A DNA stretch of 64,000 bases from Stieleria neptunia (GTDB taxonomy: Bacteria > Planctomycetota > Planctomycetia > Pirellulales > Pirellulaceae): the NCBI RefSeq assembly GCF_007754155.1, contig NZ_CP037423.1:6134567-6198566 (forward strand), written 5' to 3'. Positions 1 through 9,087 of the stretch are shown here, piece after piece (positions within the stretch are counted from its first letter, which is position 1; each line of letters begins with the position of its first letter). The notes beneath the pieces were generated by a model. The model was not told the origin of the DNA. It did no database searches and worked only from the letters and a program-made list of their open reading frames with translations. A program made the position numbers and the translations under genes.

Positions 1-177
1 ACGTCCTTTCTAGGTCGTCGCGCAGAGCCCCACGGGCGACGGCCCGGAAGGGCCATCGTACATCCGAAAAGCGATCGCCTAAAGCTGGACGGTCTCTTTC
101 GCCGCCCCTTTCGCTGCGTCGCAGCGAAAGGGAATCGCCTAAAGGCTAAACACCAACGGTGGCTGACAAAGCACTAG
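1..177. repeat. Dispersed intergenic palindromic repeats (family A, plus end of family B)
   Basis: No gene is seen here. The block shares long runs with 7136-7257 (the GACGGCCCGGAAGGGCCATC core, then CGCCTAAAGCTGG) and with 36599-36676 (GCAGCGA..., TCGCCTAAAG, CTAAACACCAACG). It contains a short hairpin, CCCTTTCGCTGCG/CGCAGCGAAAGGG. Bases 164-177 (TGACAAAGCACTAG) match the right terminus of the 156-bp family B elements at 40486-40641 and 41724-41879. It is called a mosaic of repeat pieces upstream of the sigma-factor gene. Confidence 0.7.
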
Positions 178-227
178 AATCGTTCTTTCTAGGTGACGGT
201 TTTGGCTTGTGACCGCAACCGGTATGA

Positions 228-896
228 TTGAAACGTTTCCATGACCGCCCGAGCGAACCTTTGACGAACGACGATCGCATCAAGCTCGATGCACCGCAGC
301 AAGGCACGACCCGGTTGATCGCTGCGGCGCAGGCCGGCGACAGCGAAGCGCTCGGTGAATTGCTTAACAGTTACCGAAACTATCTGGTGTTCATGGCTCG
401 AACCGGGCTGCACCATCACTTGCAGGGCAAAGCCGACCCGTCGGACATCGCTCAAGAGGTGTGTTTGGCCGCCCACGGAAACATCGCGGACTTTCAAGGC
501 CAGACGGCGGAAGAATTCGCCGGCTGGCTGCGCGGCATCTTGTCCAATCTGCTGTCGATGCATGTTCGCAAGTTTTTGGGGACACAGAAACGCGATCCGC
601 GACTGGAGCAACAGTTGAACGCCAGTTTGGCTAATGCGTCGGGGTTTCTGCAGTCGCGCATTGCCGCCGAGATCACGTCGCCCAGCCAACATTTCGCCCG
701 CAAGGAAGCGTTTTTGCAACTCGCCGAGGCGCTCGAGTCGCTGCCGGAGGATTACCGGCGCGTGATCGTGTTGCGGCACGTCGATGGGCTGCCATTTGCG
801 GACGTGGCCAAGGCGATGGGACGCAGTGTCGACAGCGTGGAAAAGTTGTGGGTGCGGGGGCTGGCGAAACTGAAGACGACGATGGGAGAGGTTTGA
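228..896 (+). CDS. ECF-type RNA polymerase sigma factor (planctomycete sigma-70 family)
   Basis: This is a 222-residue sigma factor of the planctomycete ECF-like type. An N-terminal helix (about residues 27-55) leads into region 2 with the family-typical DPSDIAQEVCLAA stretch near residues 70-82. Region 4 lies near the end: SLPEDYRRVIVLRHVDG followed by the helix-turn-helix FADVAKAMGRSVDSVEKLW. It should direct RNA polymerase to a small regulon. The kinase gene begins 2 bases after the stop, so the two are almost certainly co-transcribed, and the kinase probably controls or reports to this factor. The only long in-frame start is TTG at 228; the ATG at 224 is out of frame and no strong ribosome-binding site is visible, so the start is the least certain part. 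The family call is strong; the target promoters are unknown. Confidence 0.88.
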   Translation: MKRFHDRPSEPLTNDDRIKLDAPQQGTTRLIAAAQAGDSEALGELLNSYRNYLVFMARTGLHHHLQGKADPSDIAQEVCLAAHGNIADFQGQTAEEFAGWLRGILSNLLSMHVRKFLGTQKRDPRLEQQLNASLANASGFLQSRIAAEITSPSQHFARKEAFLQLAEALESLPEDYRRVIVLRHVDGLPFADVAKAMGRSVDSVEKLWVRGLAKLKTTMGEV

Positions 897-898
897 CG

Positions 899-3172
899 GT
901 GACCACAACGGACGAACCCGAAGACGACCGCGTTGTATCGGCGGTGAAAGACTACATGCGTTTGCTGGACGCCGACCAAGCTCCGCCGATCGATGTCTAC
1001 TTGGCCGAACATGCCGAGATCGCCTCGGAACTGCGTCCGTCGCTGGAAGGGTTGGCGTTGGTGCATCGGGCCGGCCCCGCCTCTGCAAAACCGCTCGGGG
1101 CGGTCTCGCCCGACGCGGAGTTCACGGCCAAGCCGATCGGCGACTTTCAAATCGTCGGGGAACTCGGTCGCGGCGGCATGGGAGTGGTTTACGATGCAAT
1201 TCAATTGTCGCTCGGTCGTCGCGTGGCGCTAAAGGTGTTGCCGTTTGCCAGCGGATTGGACGAGGTTCGGTTGCAACGTTTCCGCAACGAAGCGCATGCC
1301 GCCGCGGCGCTGCATCATACGAACATCGTCCCGGTCTACGCGGTCGGCAGCGATCGGGGGCTGCATTATTACGCGATGCAATTGATCGAAGGGCACACGT
1401 TGGCCGATGTGATCGAAGAGATGCGGGGCGCAAAACGCGGTGGCGGCCGGGACACCGCGCAAGACCTCCGCTCGTCGACGATCCCCCAAATCTCAGCGAC
1501 GTTCGCGACCGGTGACGGCCAATCCGGCCGCCGCCGATACTTCGAGTCGGTCGTCCGGATGACGTTTGAAGCGGCGATCGCCATCCAGCACGCACACCAG
1601 TACGGCGTGATCCATCGCGACATCAAACCCAGCAACCTGCTGATCGACGGCACCGGCAAAGTCTGGGTGACCGATTTCGGGTTGGCACAAATTGAGTCCG
1701 ACCCCAGCAACCTGACGCGGACCGGCGACCCGATGGGCACGCTGCGGTATGCGTCTCCGGAACAGGCCTCCGGTCAGCGCACGATCTTGGATCACCGCAC
1801 CGACGTCTACTCGTTGGGCGTGACACTGTATGAATTGCTGACGCTGCGGCCGGCGATCGAGGGCGACGGATTTCGCGAATTGTTGAACCGGGTCGTCGAA
1901 GTCGAGCCACCCTCGCCGGCATCGATTGCCCCCGACATCCCGCCCGAATTGGACAACATCGTTCGCAAATCGATCGCCAAGTTGCCGGCCGAACGCTACG
2001 CGACGATGCAGGAGTTTGCCGATGATTTGCAATGTTGGTTGGACGACAAACCGATCAAGGCCAAGCCGCCGACGGTGCTGGAGCGGTTGACGAAATGGCG
2101 ACGACGCAACAGCGGGTTGGTCGCCGCGGCCGTCGGAATCCTGGTCATCGCGACGCTGTCGCTGTTGATCACCACGCTGGTGGTTTGGCGAGAACACCGT
2201 GCGACGCGCCAAGCACTCGACCGCGAAACCGAGCAACGTCGACTTGCCGAACAGAGTTTCCAACAAGCCCGTTCGGCCGTCGACACGTTCAGTGATCTCA
2301 GCGAAAGCGAACTCGCCTACCGCGGTGATTTGCAAGACCTTCGACGCAGCTTTCTGGAAACCTCGCTCGAATTCTACCGTGACTTTCTGGACCTCCGCTC
2401 GGACGACCCGGCACTGAAAAGTGAACTGGCCGCAACCTCGGCGCGGGTCGAAACGATGGTCCAGGAATTGCGTGTGCTGGAAAATGTTGCTCCGTTGATG
2501 CAACTTGCCGACCCCGCGGTGCAAGAAGAATTGTCGATTGATCAAACGACGGCGGCCAATCTGGAAGTGGCAATCGCGGTCTTGGAATCCGAACGGCGAT
2601 CGTTAGTGAATCAGCAGCCAGGCCGGTTGAGCAACGAAAGTGCGGAGATGACGTTTCTGTTGCAAGAATTCGACGCGTTCGTCTCGCAGCAATTGTCGGC
2701 CGAACAATTGACACGGCTTCGGCAGATCGCCCGACAGCGAAGTTTGCCGTTCACGTTCAAGACATCCGAAATCGTCGCGGCGCTCGGGTTGACGCGGCAA
2801 CAACGCTCCGAGATCAATCGGATCATCGAACAGACGCGGCCCGACCGCAGGGACGGACCGCCGCGTGGTGGCCAGCCAGGGGATGATCGACCGCCACGCT
2901 CTCGCGACGACGGGCGTCGCGGTCCGCCGCCGGGCGGATTCGATGTCGGGCCGCCGAATCGATTCAACAAGGGTCGACCGCCGGAAGATCGGCCGGGCGA
3001 GCGATTCGGCCGCGGCAACGGGCCTCCGATTCGTGACTTTGGTGGCGGGCCCCCGCGCGATCCGGCTCACGTGGCGGCGACCCAAAACACCGTCAACGAG
3101 ATCCTGAAGATTTTGACGCCGGCACAACGTCAAACCTGGAACCGCCTGATCGGAGTCCCCTTCCAGCGCTAG
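899..3172 (+). CDS. Membrane Ser/Thr protein kinase with extracellular LTxxQ-like C-terminal region
   Basis: A Hanks-type kinase of about 757 residues. It shows the glycine loop GRGGMG (about 90-95), VALK lysine (about 112), HRDIKPSN catalytic loop (Asp about 241), DFG (about 259-261) and SPEQ. An Arg/Gly-rich insert sits between hinge and catalytic loop. One membrane helix (about 407-430) puts the C-terminal third outside the cytoplasm. That part has helical segments, LGLTRQQRSEINRI and ILTPAQRQTW, separated by a Pro/Arg/Gly-rich linker. GTG 899 is chosen because GGGAGAGG lies 7 bases upstream and the sigma gene ends at 896; a longer in-frame GTG at 848 lies inside the sigma gene. It probably senses an envelope signal and acts with the sigma factor. 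Kinase activity follows from the motifs; substrates are not known. Confidence 0.88.
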   Translation: MTTTDEPEDDRVVSAVKDYMRLLDADQAPPIDVYLAEHAEIASELRPSLEGLALVHRAGPASAKPLGAVSPDAEFTAKPIGDFQIVGELGRGGMGVVYDAIQLSLGRRVALKVLPFASGLDEVRLQRFRNEAHAAAALHHTNIVPVYAVGSDRGLHYYAMQLIEGHTLADVIEEMRGAKRGGGRDTAQDLRSSTIPQISATFATGDGQSGRRRYFESVVRMTFEAAIAIQHAHQYGVIHRDIKPSNLLIDGTGKVWVTDFGLAQIESDPSNLTRTGDPMGTLRYASPEQASGQRTILDHRTDVYSLGVTLYELLTLRPAIEGDGFRELLNRVVEVEPPSPASIAPDIPPELDNIVRKSIAKLPAERYATMQEFADDLQCWLDDKPIKAKPPTVLERLTKWRRRNSGLVAAAVGILVIATLSLLITTLVVWREHRATRQALDRETEQRRLAEQSFQQARSAVDTFSDLSESELAYRGDLQDLRRSFLETSLEFYRDFLDLRSDDPALKSELAATSARVETMVQELRVLENVAPLMQLADPAVQEELSIDQTTAANLEVAIAVLESERRSLVNQQPGRLSNESAEMTFLLQEFDAFVSQQLSAEQLTRLRQIARQRSLPFTFKTSEIVAALGLTRQQRSEINRIIEQTRPDRRDGPPRGGQPGDDRPPRSRDDGRRGPPPGGFDVGPPNRFNKGRPPEDRPGERFGRGNGPPIRDFGGGPPRDPAHVAATQNTVNEILKILTPAQRQTWNRLIGVPFQR

Positions 3173-3185
3173 TGCCCTTTTTGCG

Positions 3186-3198
3186 CTAGTGCTTTGTC
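3186..3198. repeat. Family B terminal fragment (CTAGTGCTTTGTC)
   Basis: The 13 bases after the kinase stop match the left terminus of the 156-bp elements at 40486-40641 and 41724-41879. Only this end is visible, so it is a solo end or remnant. The rest of the 3173-3405 gap shows no gene and forms the leader of the next gene. Confidence 0.55.
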
Positions 3199-3405
3199 CA
3201 TCGCTGGTAGGGCAACGCTACAATTTCTTTGATTTTTCGACGACGGTTGCGACGCGGGATCGCAACTGATGCTCCAGCGGGCGGGCACACAAGGTCTGTT
3301 CATGGACTCGATTAGGACCGCAGCACCGTGCTCCGCCGCTCGATCGCGTTTTCAATTCCTCGGGAGACGCGTTCGCCGTTCGACACCCCATTCACACCGG
3401 AAAAC

Positions 3406-4410
3406 ATGATGAAACCGCGTCTTGCTACCCTCTTTGCCGGCTCCGCAATCTTGCTCGCCGGTTCCGCACTCGCCCAGCCGCCCGCTGACTCCGATGGTCG
3501 CGGGCCGGAACGACATCAGCGAGCTGACGGTCCGCCACACAGTTCCCCGCACAGTCCGCCTCGCGATGGCGGCATGCGAGGCGGACCAGAGCGGAACGCG
3601 GCACCGCCAGTCGGCCAAGTCCTGCCGGTGTTCGTTCAATCCCACCTCGGATTATCGCAGGTCCAACGCGATGCGATCGCGAAGCTGCAAGCGAAAGTAG
3701 ATCGCCGCTTGGCTGAGATTTTGACTGCCGAACAACAACGGCGAATGCGGCAAGCTCCCGATGCACGACCTCGGGTCGGCGGTCCGGTCCGACAGGGCCC
3801 TGGCGCACGACGTCCTGAAGGTCCTCGCCCCGATGGACGCGGACCCGATGGACGTGGACCCGAAGGACGTGGACCCGATGGACGTGGACCCGAAGGACGT
3901 GGACCCGAAGGACGTGGACCCGATGGACGTGGACCCGAAGGACGTGGACCCGATGGACGCGGACCCGATGGACGTGGACCCGATGGACGTGGACCCGATG
4001 GACGTGGACCCGATGGACGTGGACCCGATGGACGTGGACCCGATGGACGCGGACCCGATGGACGTGGACCCGACGGACGTGGACCTGATGGGCGTGGACC
4101 TGATGGGCGTGGACCCGATGGGCGTGGACCTGATGGGCGTGGACCCGAAGGACGTGGACCCGAAGGACGTGGACCCGATGGGCGTGGACCCGATGGACGT
4201 GGACCCGATGGACGTGGACCCGATGGACGTGGACCCGATGGACGTGGACCCGATGGACGTGGACCCGATGGACGTGGACCCGATGGACGTGGACCCGATG
4301 GACGTGGACCCGATGGACGTGGACCCGATGGACGTGGACCCGATGGACGTGGACCCGATGGACGTGGACCCGAAGGACGCGGGCAAGATCGCCCACCGAT
4401 CGAGGAGTAG
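3406..4410 (+). CDS. Secreted low-complexity protein with about 37 GRGPD/GRGPE repeats
   Basis: About 334 residues. The start is taken at ATG 3406 (a second ATG follows directly) because it gives a clean signal peptide ending ...AGSALAQ. An upstream in-frame start at 3328 would bury that signal. The mature N-terminus is Pro/Arg-rich. A helical segment follows with LGLSQVQRDAIAKL and AEILTAEQQRRM, resembling the two helices at the C-terminus of the preceding kinase. The last 190 or so residues are a tandem five-residue repeat, G-R-G-P-(D/E). Several copies differ only by synonymous changes, which suggests the peptide is maintained. It is probably periplasmic or cell-surface, and may partner with the kinase ectodomain. 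No enzymatic function is suggested; the repeat could bind ions, polyanions or wall polymers. Confidence 0.75.
   Translation: MMKPRLATLFAGSAILLAGSALAQPPADSDGRGPERHQRADGPPHSSPHSPPRDGGMRGGPERNAAPPVGQVLPVFVQSHLGLSQVQRDAIAKLQAKVDRRLAEILTAEQQRRMRQAPDARPRVGGPVRQGPGARRPEGPRPDGRGPDGRGPEGRGPDGRGPEGRGPEGRGPDGRGPEGRGPDGRGPDGRGPDGRGPDGRGPDGRGPDGRGPDGRGPDGRGPDGRGPDGRGPDGRGPDGRGPDGRGPEGRGPEGRGPDGRGPDGRGPDGRGPDGRGPDGRGPDGRGPDGRGPDGRGPDGRGPDGRGPDGRGPDGRGPDGRGPEGRGQDRPPIEE
3826..4383 (+). repeat. 15-bp coding minisatellite (GGACCCGATGGACGT)
   Basis: About 37 tandem copies of a 15-bp unit encode GRGPD or GRGPE. Copies near 4201-4370 are nearly identical. Variants such as CCT for CCG, GGG for GGA and GGC... for GGT... 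are mainly synonymous, and GAA for GAT gives the D/E change. The unit contains no stop in several frames, so spurious long open frames exist on both strands. Confidence 0.95.
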
Positions 4411-4997
4411 GCCACTGCCGCGCCTCCTCGCGCGCATCTGGCGCCAAAGCTCAATGATCCGCTAGTGGAACATGTGAACGATCCTTCTGTTTGGGATGGT
4501 TCAGGAACTTGGGGGCTTCGGTTTGCCCACGTCTACTCATCCCGGATGGGTTCTTCGTGGATTTCAGTGGCTAATCGCTCAGGCCCCAGGTTTTTCGAGG
4601 CATTGCTGCGATGTCCGAATGGGGAGAGCGAGGACAAACGCTCGGTTCAAACGACCCTCCGCCGACACGGGGGCCGGCGGAGCGCTCGAGGCACCTTCGG
4701 CGCATCGCAGACCAGGTGATTCCTTGGCGGGTTGCTCCTCAGCCGCCGCAGGCCACAAGTGACCAAATGATTCCGAGGAACTGGGTGTGAGGATTATCAT
4801 GTCGGATACGCGGCGGGTCGTGGAGGCCGTTCTCTACGTGGTGCTTCGTGCCCGCTTCTCAGCCTGGTCCCGGGAGTTTGCTTGAAAATGACATTGGTGG
4901 CTCGCCTCACGGCGTTGACCCCGTTTGAGAGAATAACAGAGCCCTACTCCCGCGCCTGCCGCGTTTTTCCGTTGAAGTCACCTTTCGGAGTTCCGCC
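4411..4997. other. Gene-free stretch upstream of the broken IS110 transposase
   Basis: 587 bases without a convincing gene; the short open frames lack a family signature and a good start context. The right part probably includes the left end of the IS110-family element, but no terminal repeat could be fixed by eye. GGAG at 4987-4990, 7 bases before ATG 4998, is the transposase ribosome-binding site. Confidence 0.5.
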
Positions 4998-6198
4998 ATG
5001 GCCAAGAAGAAATCCTCTGGGAAACCTAAGCGTCGATCACGTGGTGGGTTTCCGATTGACAACGCACCCGTTCCACAATCACTTGACACAATCAACTTGA
5101 ACGCTGCCGGCATCGATATTGGTTCGACCCAGCACTATGTTGCCGTGCCCTCCGATCGCGACTCATCACACGTTCGCTGCTTCGGCACCTTTACATCCGA
5201 TCTGGCGTCGCTCGCAGATTGGTTGGAAGAGTGCGGCAATTTGTGTTCTGCGTTCTTACATGCGGCAACGAGCCATGCTCGTCGCCAACGCGAGCGAGCA
5301 TATCCAACGGATGCAGAAGGCGATGATGGAAATGAATGTCCAGCTCCATCACGTCATTTCGGACATCACCGGCACCACTGGCACCACTGGCCTTGCCATT
5401 TTGGATGCCATTGTTGCGGGCAGTCGAGACCCTCACCTACTCGCAAAACTTCGCGATCCAAGGTGCAAAAATGACGAGTCGACGATCGCGAAAGCTCTGG
5501 AAGGCAATTGGCGTGAAGAACATGTATTTGCGTTAAAACAGGCTCTGGAACTGTACCGTTTTTACGGTTCCAAACTGTCGGAAGTCGATTCCAAGCTTGA
5601 AGAACATTTGGGTACATTTTCCGACCGAAGTGACGGTGAGATTCTGCCGAAGCTGAAGGCTCCTAAAGCTGGAAGCAATAGCCCCCGGTTCGATATGCGC
5701 AATCAGCTCTACCGGGTGCTGGGTGTCGACATGACGACCATTGATGGGATTAGCGGTCAATCCGCAATCACACTGATTTCTGAAATCGGTACCGACATGA
5801 GTAGGTGGGCAACAGAGAAGCATTTCACTTCTTGGCTTTGCCTATGTCCGGGCAGTAAGAAGACAGGTGGGAAATTGCTCAGTGGTAAAACACGTACAAG
5901 TGCGAACCGAGCCGCCGCCGCACTTCGAACAGCCGCCGCGTCCCTGGCACGATCAAACTGCGCCTTAGGAGCGTTCTTTCGCAGGATCCGTTCCCGTCTT
6001 GGTTCACCCAAAGCGATCACGGCGACGGCCCACAAGCTCGCGAAAATAGTTTATGGGATGCTGAAGTACGGGAGGGAATATGTCGATGTCGGCAACGACT
6101 ATTACGAACAGCAATACAAGAAGCGAGCAATGGAAAACCTGGCGAAACGGGCAGCTGCACTCAACCTGCGAGTGGTCCCCAATGAACTAGCTGGGTAG
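4998..6198 (+). pseudogene. IS110-family transposase, internally deleted and frameshifted
   Basis: The N-terminal frame (from 4998) reads a basic leader, then AAGIDIGSTQHYVAVP and LADWLEECG: the start of the IS110 DEDD domain with its first Asp. Near 5236 it is joined out of frame to ICVLRSYMRQRAML in the other frame, which continues as a normal IS110 C-terminus (IDGISGQSAITLISEIG, then CPGSKKTGGKLLSGKTR, ending at 6198). In intact relatives roughly 75-85 residues lie between these blocks, including the MESTGVYW Glu and the RKSDVLDCQW Asp pair. Three of the four catalytic acidic residues are therefore gone and the reading frame is shifted. A small in-frame GTT duplication follows (GTTGTTG). 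It cannot encode an active recombinase. Confidence 0.88.
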
Positions 6199-6469
6199 GA
6201 AGTTCCTTGAGAGCAGAGCCCGCCTCCGCTTCACCTGGCTTCGCCATCCTACCGAACACAACCATCGGACATCGCAGTCATCCCTCAAAAAACCTTCCCC
6301 GAGTATTCGAGAGCACCCACTAAACTCGCGGAAGAACCTCCCGGATGAGATCGCAGAAAGTAGCCGGCAGAAATTTCTGTGACGAATTGGGGTTCGCGTT
6401 CCCTACTGAATCAGTGAGCCGGCAAACGGCTCGATCTTTTCTCAGTTCAGTGCACGCGGAGGTGTTCTC

Positions 6470-6919
6470 GTGATTCGGAAACAAACGATGGGATTCTTGG
6501 TCGCCGGCTTGGTCTCGGTGGCAATGTGTTCGTCGGAACAAGTGGTCGCCCAATGCAGCGGTGGGGGAGGCCGGGGCGGTGGTCCGTCGACCGGCAGCGC
6601 GATGCCTTTGAATACCAGCCTTCCCTACACCTCCAACGTGCTCGCGTCGAACTATCCGCAATCGTTGGGGCTGGCGGCGCAGCAATACTCGGCGCAGGTC
6701 CAAAACCAGATCTACGCGATGGCGTATCAAAACGCCCAACGTCAACGCCTGGCTCGAATCGCCTACGAAGAGCGTGTCCGACCGATGCGTCTGGCGCGGG
6801 CGGAGGCCAAGCGGGCGGCACGCGCCGAGCGGATCGCACGGCTCGTGGAGAAACGCGAAAACGAAACCGGCACGGATACCTCCGACCGGTACTCGCTAGT
6901 TGCGATGGCCGCGAAGTAG
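6470..6919 (+). CDS. Small secreted protein of unknown function
   Basis: 149 residues, started at GTG 6470 because GGAGG lies 7 bases upstream. An N-terminal signal peptide (about residues 1-28, ending near SSEQVVAQ) is followed by a Gly-rich patch, a neutral region with YTSNVLASNYPQSLG, and an Arg/Ala-rich helix (about 85-130) with regularly spaced Arg, Ala and Glu. No family was recognised. The composition suggests a small exported protein that could bind DNA, polyanions or the cell wall, but that is a guess. It stands alone: the dead transposase is upstream and repeat elements follow its stop. Confidence 0.6.
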   Translation: MIRKQTMGFLVAGLVSVAMCSSEQVVAQCSGGGGRGGGPSTGSAMPLNTSLPYTSNVLASNYPQSLGLAAQQYSAQVQNQIYAMAYQNAQRQRLARIAYEERVRPMRLARAEAKRAARAERIARLVEKRENETGTDTSDRYSLVAMAAK

Positions 6920-6958
6920 CGACCGGGAATCGCCTAAAGGGACCGCCCAACTTAGGTA

Positions 6959-7073
6959 AGCAACGCACGGAAAATAAGTGTCGGATCTAACGCGTGGGAT
7001 AGGCTTCCAGCCTGTCATTCCAGCGTCGACAGGCTGGAAGCCTATCCCACTTATCTTCCGAGCGTTGCTAAGA
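6959..7073. repeat. Long palindromic element (family E, GATAGGCTTCCAG)
   Basis: The inner palindrome GTGGGATAGGCTTCCAG...CTGGAAGCCTATCCCAC (6994-7050) is framed by outer arms AGCAACGC-CGGAA-ATAAGTG and their inverse ending at 7073, with only a few mismatches. The inner part recurs at 40438-40490, where it is interrupted by a family B element. It can fold into a long hairpin; it is not coding despite an open frame running through it. Confidence 0.8.
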
Positions 7074-7135
7074 CGCGAAACGCGACGAATCCAAACGAAC
7101 TTGTCGAACGAGTGGAAGGATCAGCGGATCGTCGT

Positions 7136-7257
7136 ACAACGTCCTTTGGAAGGCGTTGCGCCGAGCCCTCCGGACGACGGCCCGGAAGGGCCATCGTACC
7201 CGGGAAAACGGTCGCCTAAAGCTGGGCGGTCCCTGAAGACTACACACCAACCGTTGC
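7136..7257. repeat. Family A dispersed repeat
   Basis: Similar over most of its length to bases 1-165: ACGTCCTTT..., CGGCCCGGAAGGGCCATCGTA, CGCCTAAAGCTGGGCGGTC, and ACACCAACCGTTGCT at its end. It lies upstream of the 7296 gene and may form part of that leader. Confidence 0.7.
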
Positions 7258-7295
7258 TTCTTGTCCGCACGATCTCACTTGGCAGACTACCTTCG

Positions 7296-8909
7296 ATGCA
7301 CGCCTCCTCCCAATCCACCCTCGGCACGCCGACCCTGCCTCCCGCCGTCATCATGCCACCGGTGGCGCGGCCTCGGACGCCTTCCTTGCGTACTCGTTGG
7401 CGACGCGACACGCCGACCGTCGCCAAGCCGGCACCTCCGTTGGTCCACGACGCGGCGCCGGACGAGGACCTGGAGCAATTGGATGGTCGATTTCATTATC
7501 GAACCATCAAACGCCGCCTCGAAGAGATGCCGGCATGGCTGTTTAGTTTGTTCATCCACCTGTTGCTTTTGTTGTTGCTGGCGTTGATCAGCACCTCTTC
7601 AGGCCAGATCGGCGAGATGGTGCTGACGATCACGCAGGGAGACGATCGCGAGACGACGGAGTTGGCCGAGTTTTCGATCGAACCGATTGAGTGGGAGGAG
7701 CTGCCGACGGAAGCGCCGAACGAATCGGAGCTGGACCTCGATCCGCTCGAATTCGACGCGTCCGTTGAATGGGTGTCTCTCGCGCCGGTCTTGGAAACAG
7801 GCGAAGGGTCGGTCGAAACATCGATCGTCAAATTGCCACCGTCTCCCAAGAACATGTTTGGCGGTCGCAGCGGGGCAATGAAACAAGAACTGCTGAAAAA
7901 AGCCGGTGGGACCCAGGCGACCGAGGACGCGGTGAAACTGGGTTTGCAGTGGTTGAAACGACAACAACTCGACGACGGAAGTTGGAGTCTACGGGGTCCC
8001 TACAGCGATGGCGCCCGATCGGAGAACAAGGTAAGCGCCACCGCGATGGCGATGATCGCGCTGATGGGGTCCGGCAGCACGCACCGCGGCGGCCCCTATC
8101 GGAGAGAGTTGTTGCGGGCCGTGCGTTGGTTGGTCAAACAGCAAGACCGGCAGGGTTTCATGGCCGTCCAATCAGCGCCCCATGAAAAAATGTACGCGCA
8201 AGCGCAAGCGATGATCGCCTTGTGCGAACTGTACGCGATGACCAGCGATTCCTGGATTCGCCCCTACGCCCAACGCTCCTGTGACTTCGCGGTCCGCGCC
8301 CAGTCGCCTCAAGGCGGTTGGCGCTACCAGCCACGGATCGACAGCGACACCTCGGTGACCGGCTGGTTTGTCATGGGGCTCAAGAGCGGCGAGGCCGGGG
8401 GGTTGGAGGTCGACGCCGCCGTTTGGCCCAACGTCCAGCGGTACCTGGATTCGGTGCGTGCCGGACGAGAGAACGATTATTACGCCGTCGGTTACTGCTA
8501 CACCGTCGGCGATGTGGCGTCGCCGTCGATGACCGCCGAAGGATTGCTATGTCGACAATACATGGGATGGCATCGCAACATGCCCGGCATGGCACAAGGA
8601 TTGGGAACCTTGGCGATCAATCACCCGATCAGTTTCCGAGAGCCGGATGTCTACTACTGGTACTACGCCACCCAAGCCTTGCATCACTACGGTGGCCGAC
8701 ATTGGACTGAGTGGAACGACAAACTGAAAGTCGAGTTGCCGGCGCAGCAAGTGTTGCACGGCCGCGAGCGAGGCAGTTGGTCGCCACGAAACGACGCCTG
8801 GGGACGCCATGCCGGGCGTCTCTACACGACCTGCTTCTCCGTGTATTGCCTGGAAGTCTACTACCGACACATGCCACTGTACGATCCCGACGAAGATTTC
8901 GATCCGTGA
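7296..8909 (+). CDS. Membrane-anchored prenyltransferase/squalene-oxidase-repeat protein
   Basis: About 537 residues from ATG 7296; the longer open frame to 6978 runs through repeat elements and is not believed. A cytoplasmic N-terminus (about 1-85) with basic and acidic stretches is followed by one strong membrane helix (MPAWLFSLFIHLLLLLLLAL, about 85-105) and an acidic linker. The C-terminal 330 residues are an alpha/alpha toroid of the prenyltransferase/terpene-cyclase-repeat type, with GLQWLKRQQLDDGSW, VRWLVKQQDRQGF and RAQSPQGGWRY. The DxDD motif of true squalene cyclases is not apparent, so it is probably not a cyclase. Such proteins are common in Planctomycetes and uncharacterised; a scaffold or envelope role is an inference. 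Confidence 0.75.
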   Translation: MHASSQSTLGTPTLPPAVIMPPVARPRTPSLRTRWRRDTPTVAKPAPPLVHDAAPDEDLEQLDGRFHYRTIKRRLEEMPAWLFSLFIHLLLLLLLALISTSSGQIGEMVLTITQGDDRETTELAEFSIEPIEWEELPTEAPNESELDLDPLEFDASVEWVSLAPVLETGEGSVETSIVKLPPSPKNMFGGRSGAMKQELLKKAGGTQATEDAVKLGLQWLKRQQLDDGSWSLRGPYSDGARSENKVSATAMAMIALMGSGSTHRGGPYRRELLRAVRWLVKQQDRQGFMAVQSAPHEKMYAQAQAMIALCELYAMTSDSWIRPYAQRSCDFAVRAQSPQGGWRYQPRIDSDTSVTGWFVMGLKSGEAGGLEVDAAVWPNVQRYLDSVRAGRENDYYAVGYCYTVGDVASPSMTAEGLLCRQYMGWHRNMPGMAQGLGTLAINHPISFREPDVYYWYYATQALHHYGGRHWTEWNDKLKVELPAQQVLHGRERGSWSPRNDAWGRHAGRLYTTCFSVYCLEVYYRHMPLYDPDEDFDP

Positions 8910-9087
8910 CACCTTTCGCACCCGGCGCCGCGGAACGCGTCAAAAGTTTCGGCGTCCATCGTGACATCACCGGCCGAAAAAGTCCCTGTTCATCTCGGGA
9001 GCATCGAGCCAGCATACAGCCGCTGTCGAGCTTCCCGATTCGATGCGACTTCCTCCCGCCGCTACCCCCGACTCTTCGAAACCGCTC

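Noticed and set aside
848..898. Upstream GTG for the first kinase
   Set aside because: It lies inside the sigma gene and adds a Gly/Asp run; GTG 899 has a better ribosome-binding site.
3636..4454. Long antisense and out-of-frame ORFs across the GRGPD array
   Set aside because: A 15-bp unit without stops opens several frames on both strands; only the plus frame with signal peptide has a start context and a folded N-terminal region.
4610..4625. GATGTCCGAATGGGGA resembles a conserved stretch of 23S rRNA
   Set aside because: Only 16 bases match and neither flank resembles rRNA; taken as coincidence.
6978..7295. N-terminal extension of the prenyltransferase-repeat protein
   Set aside because: It translates two palindromic repeats; the start at ATG 7296 precedes recognisable protein sequence.
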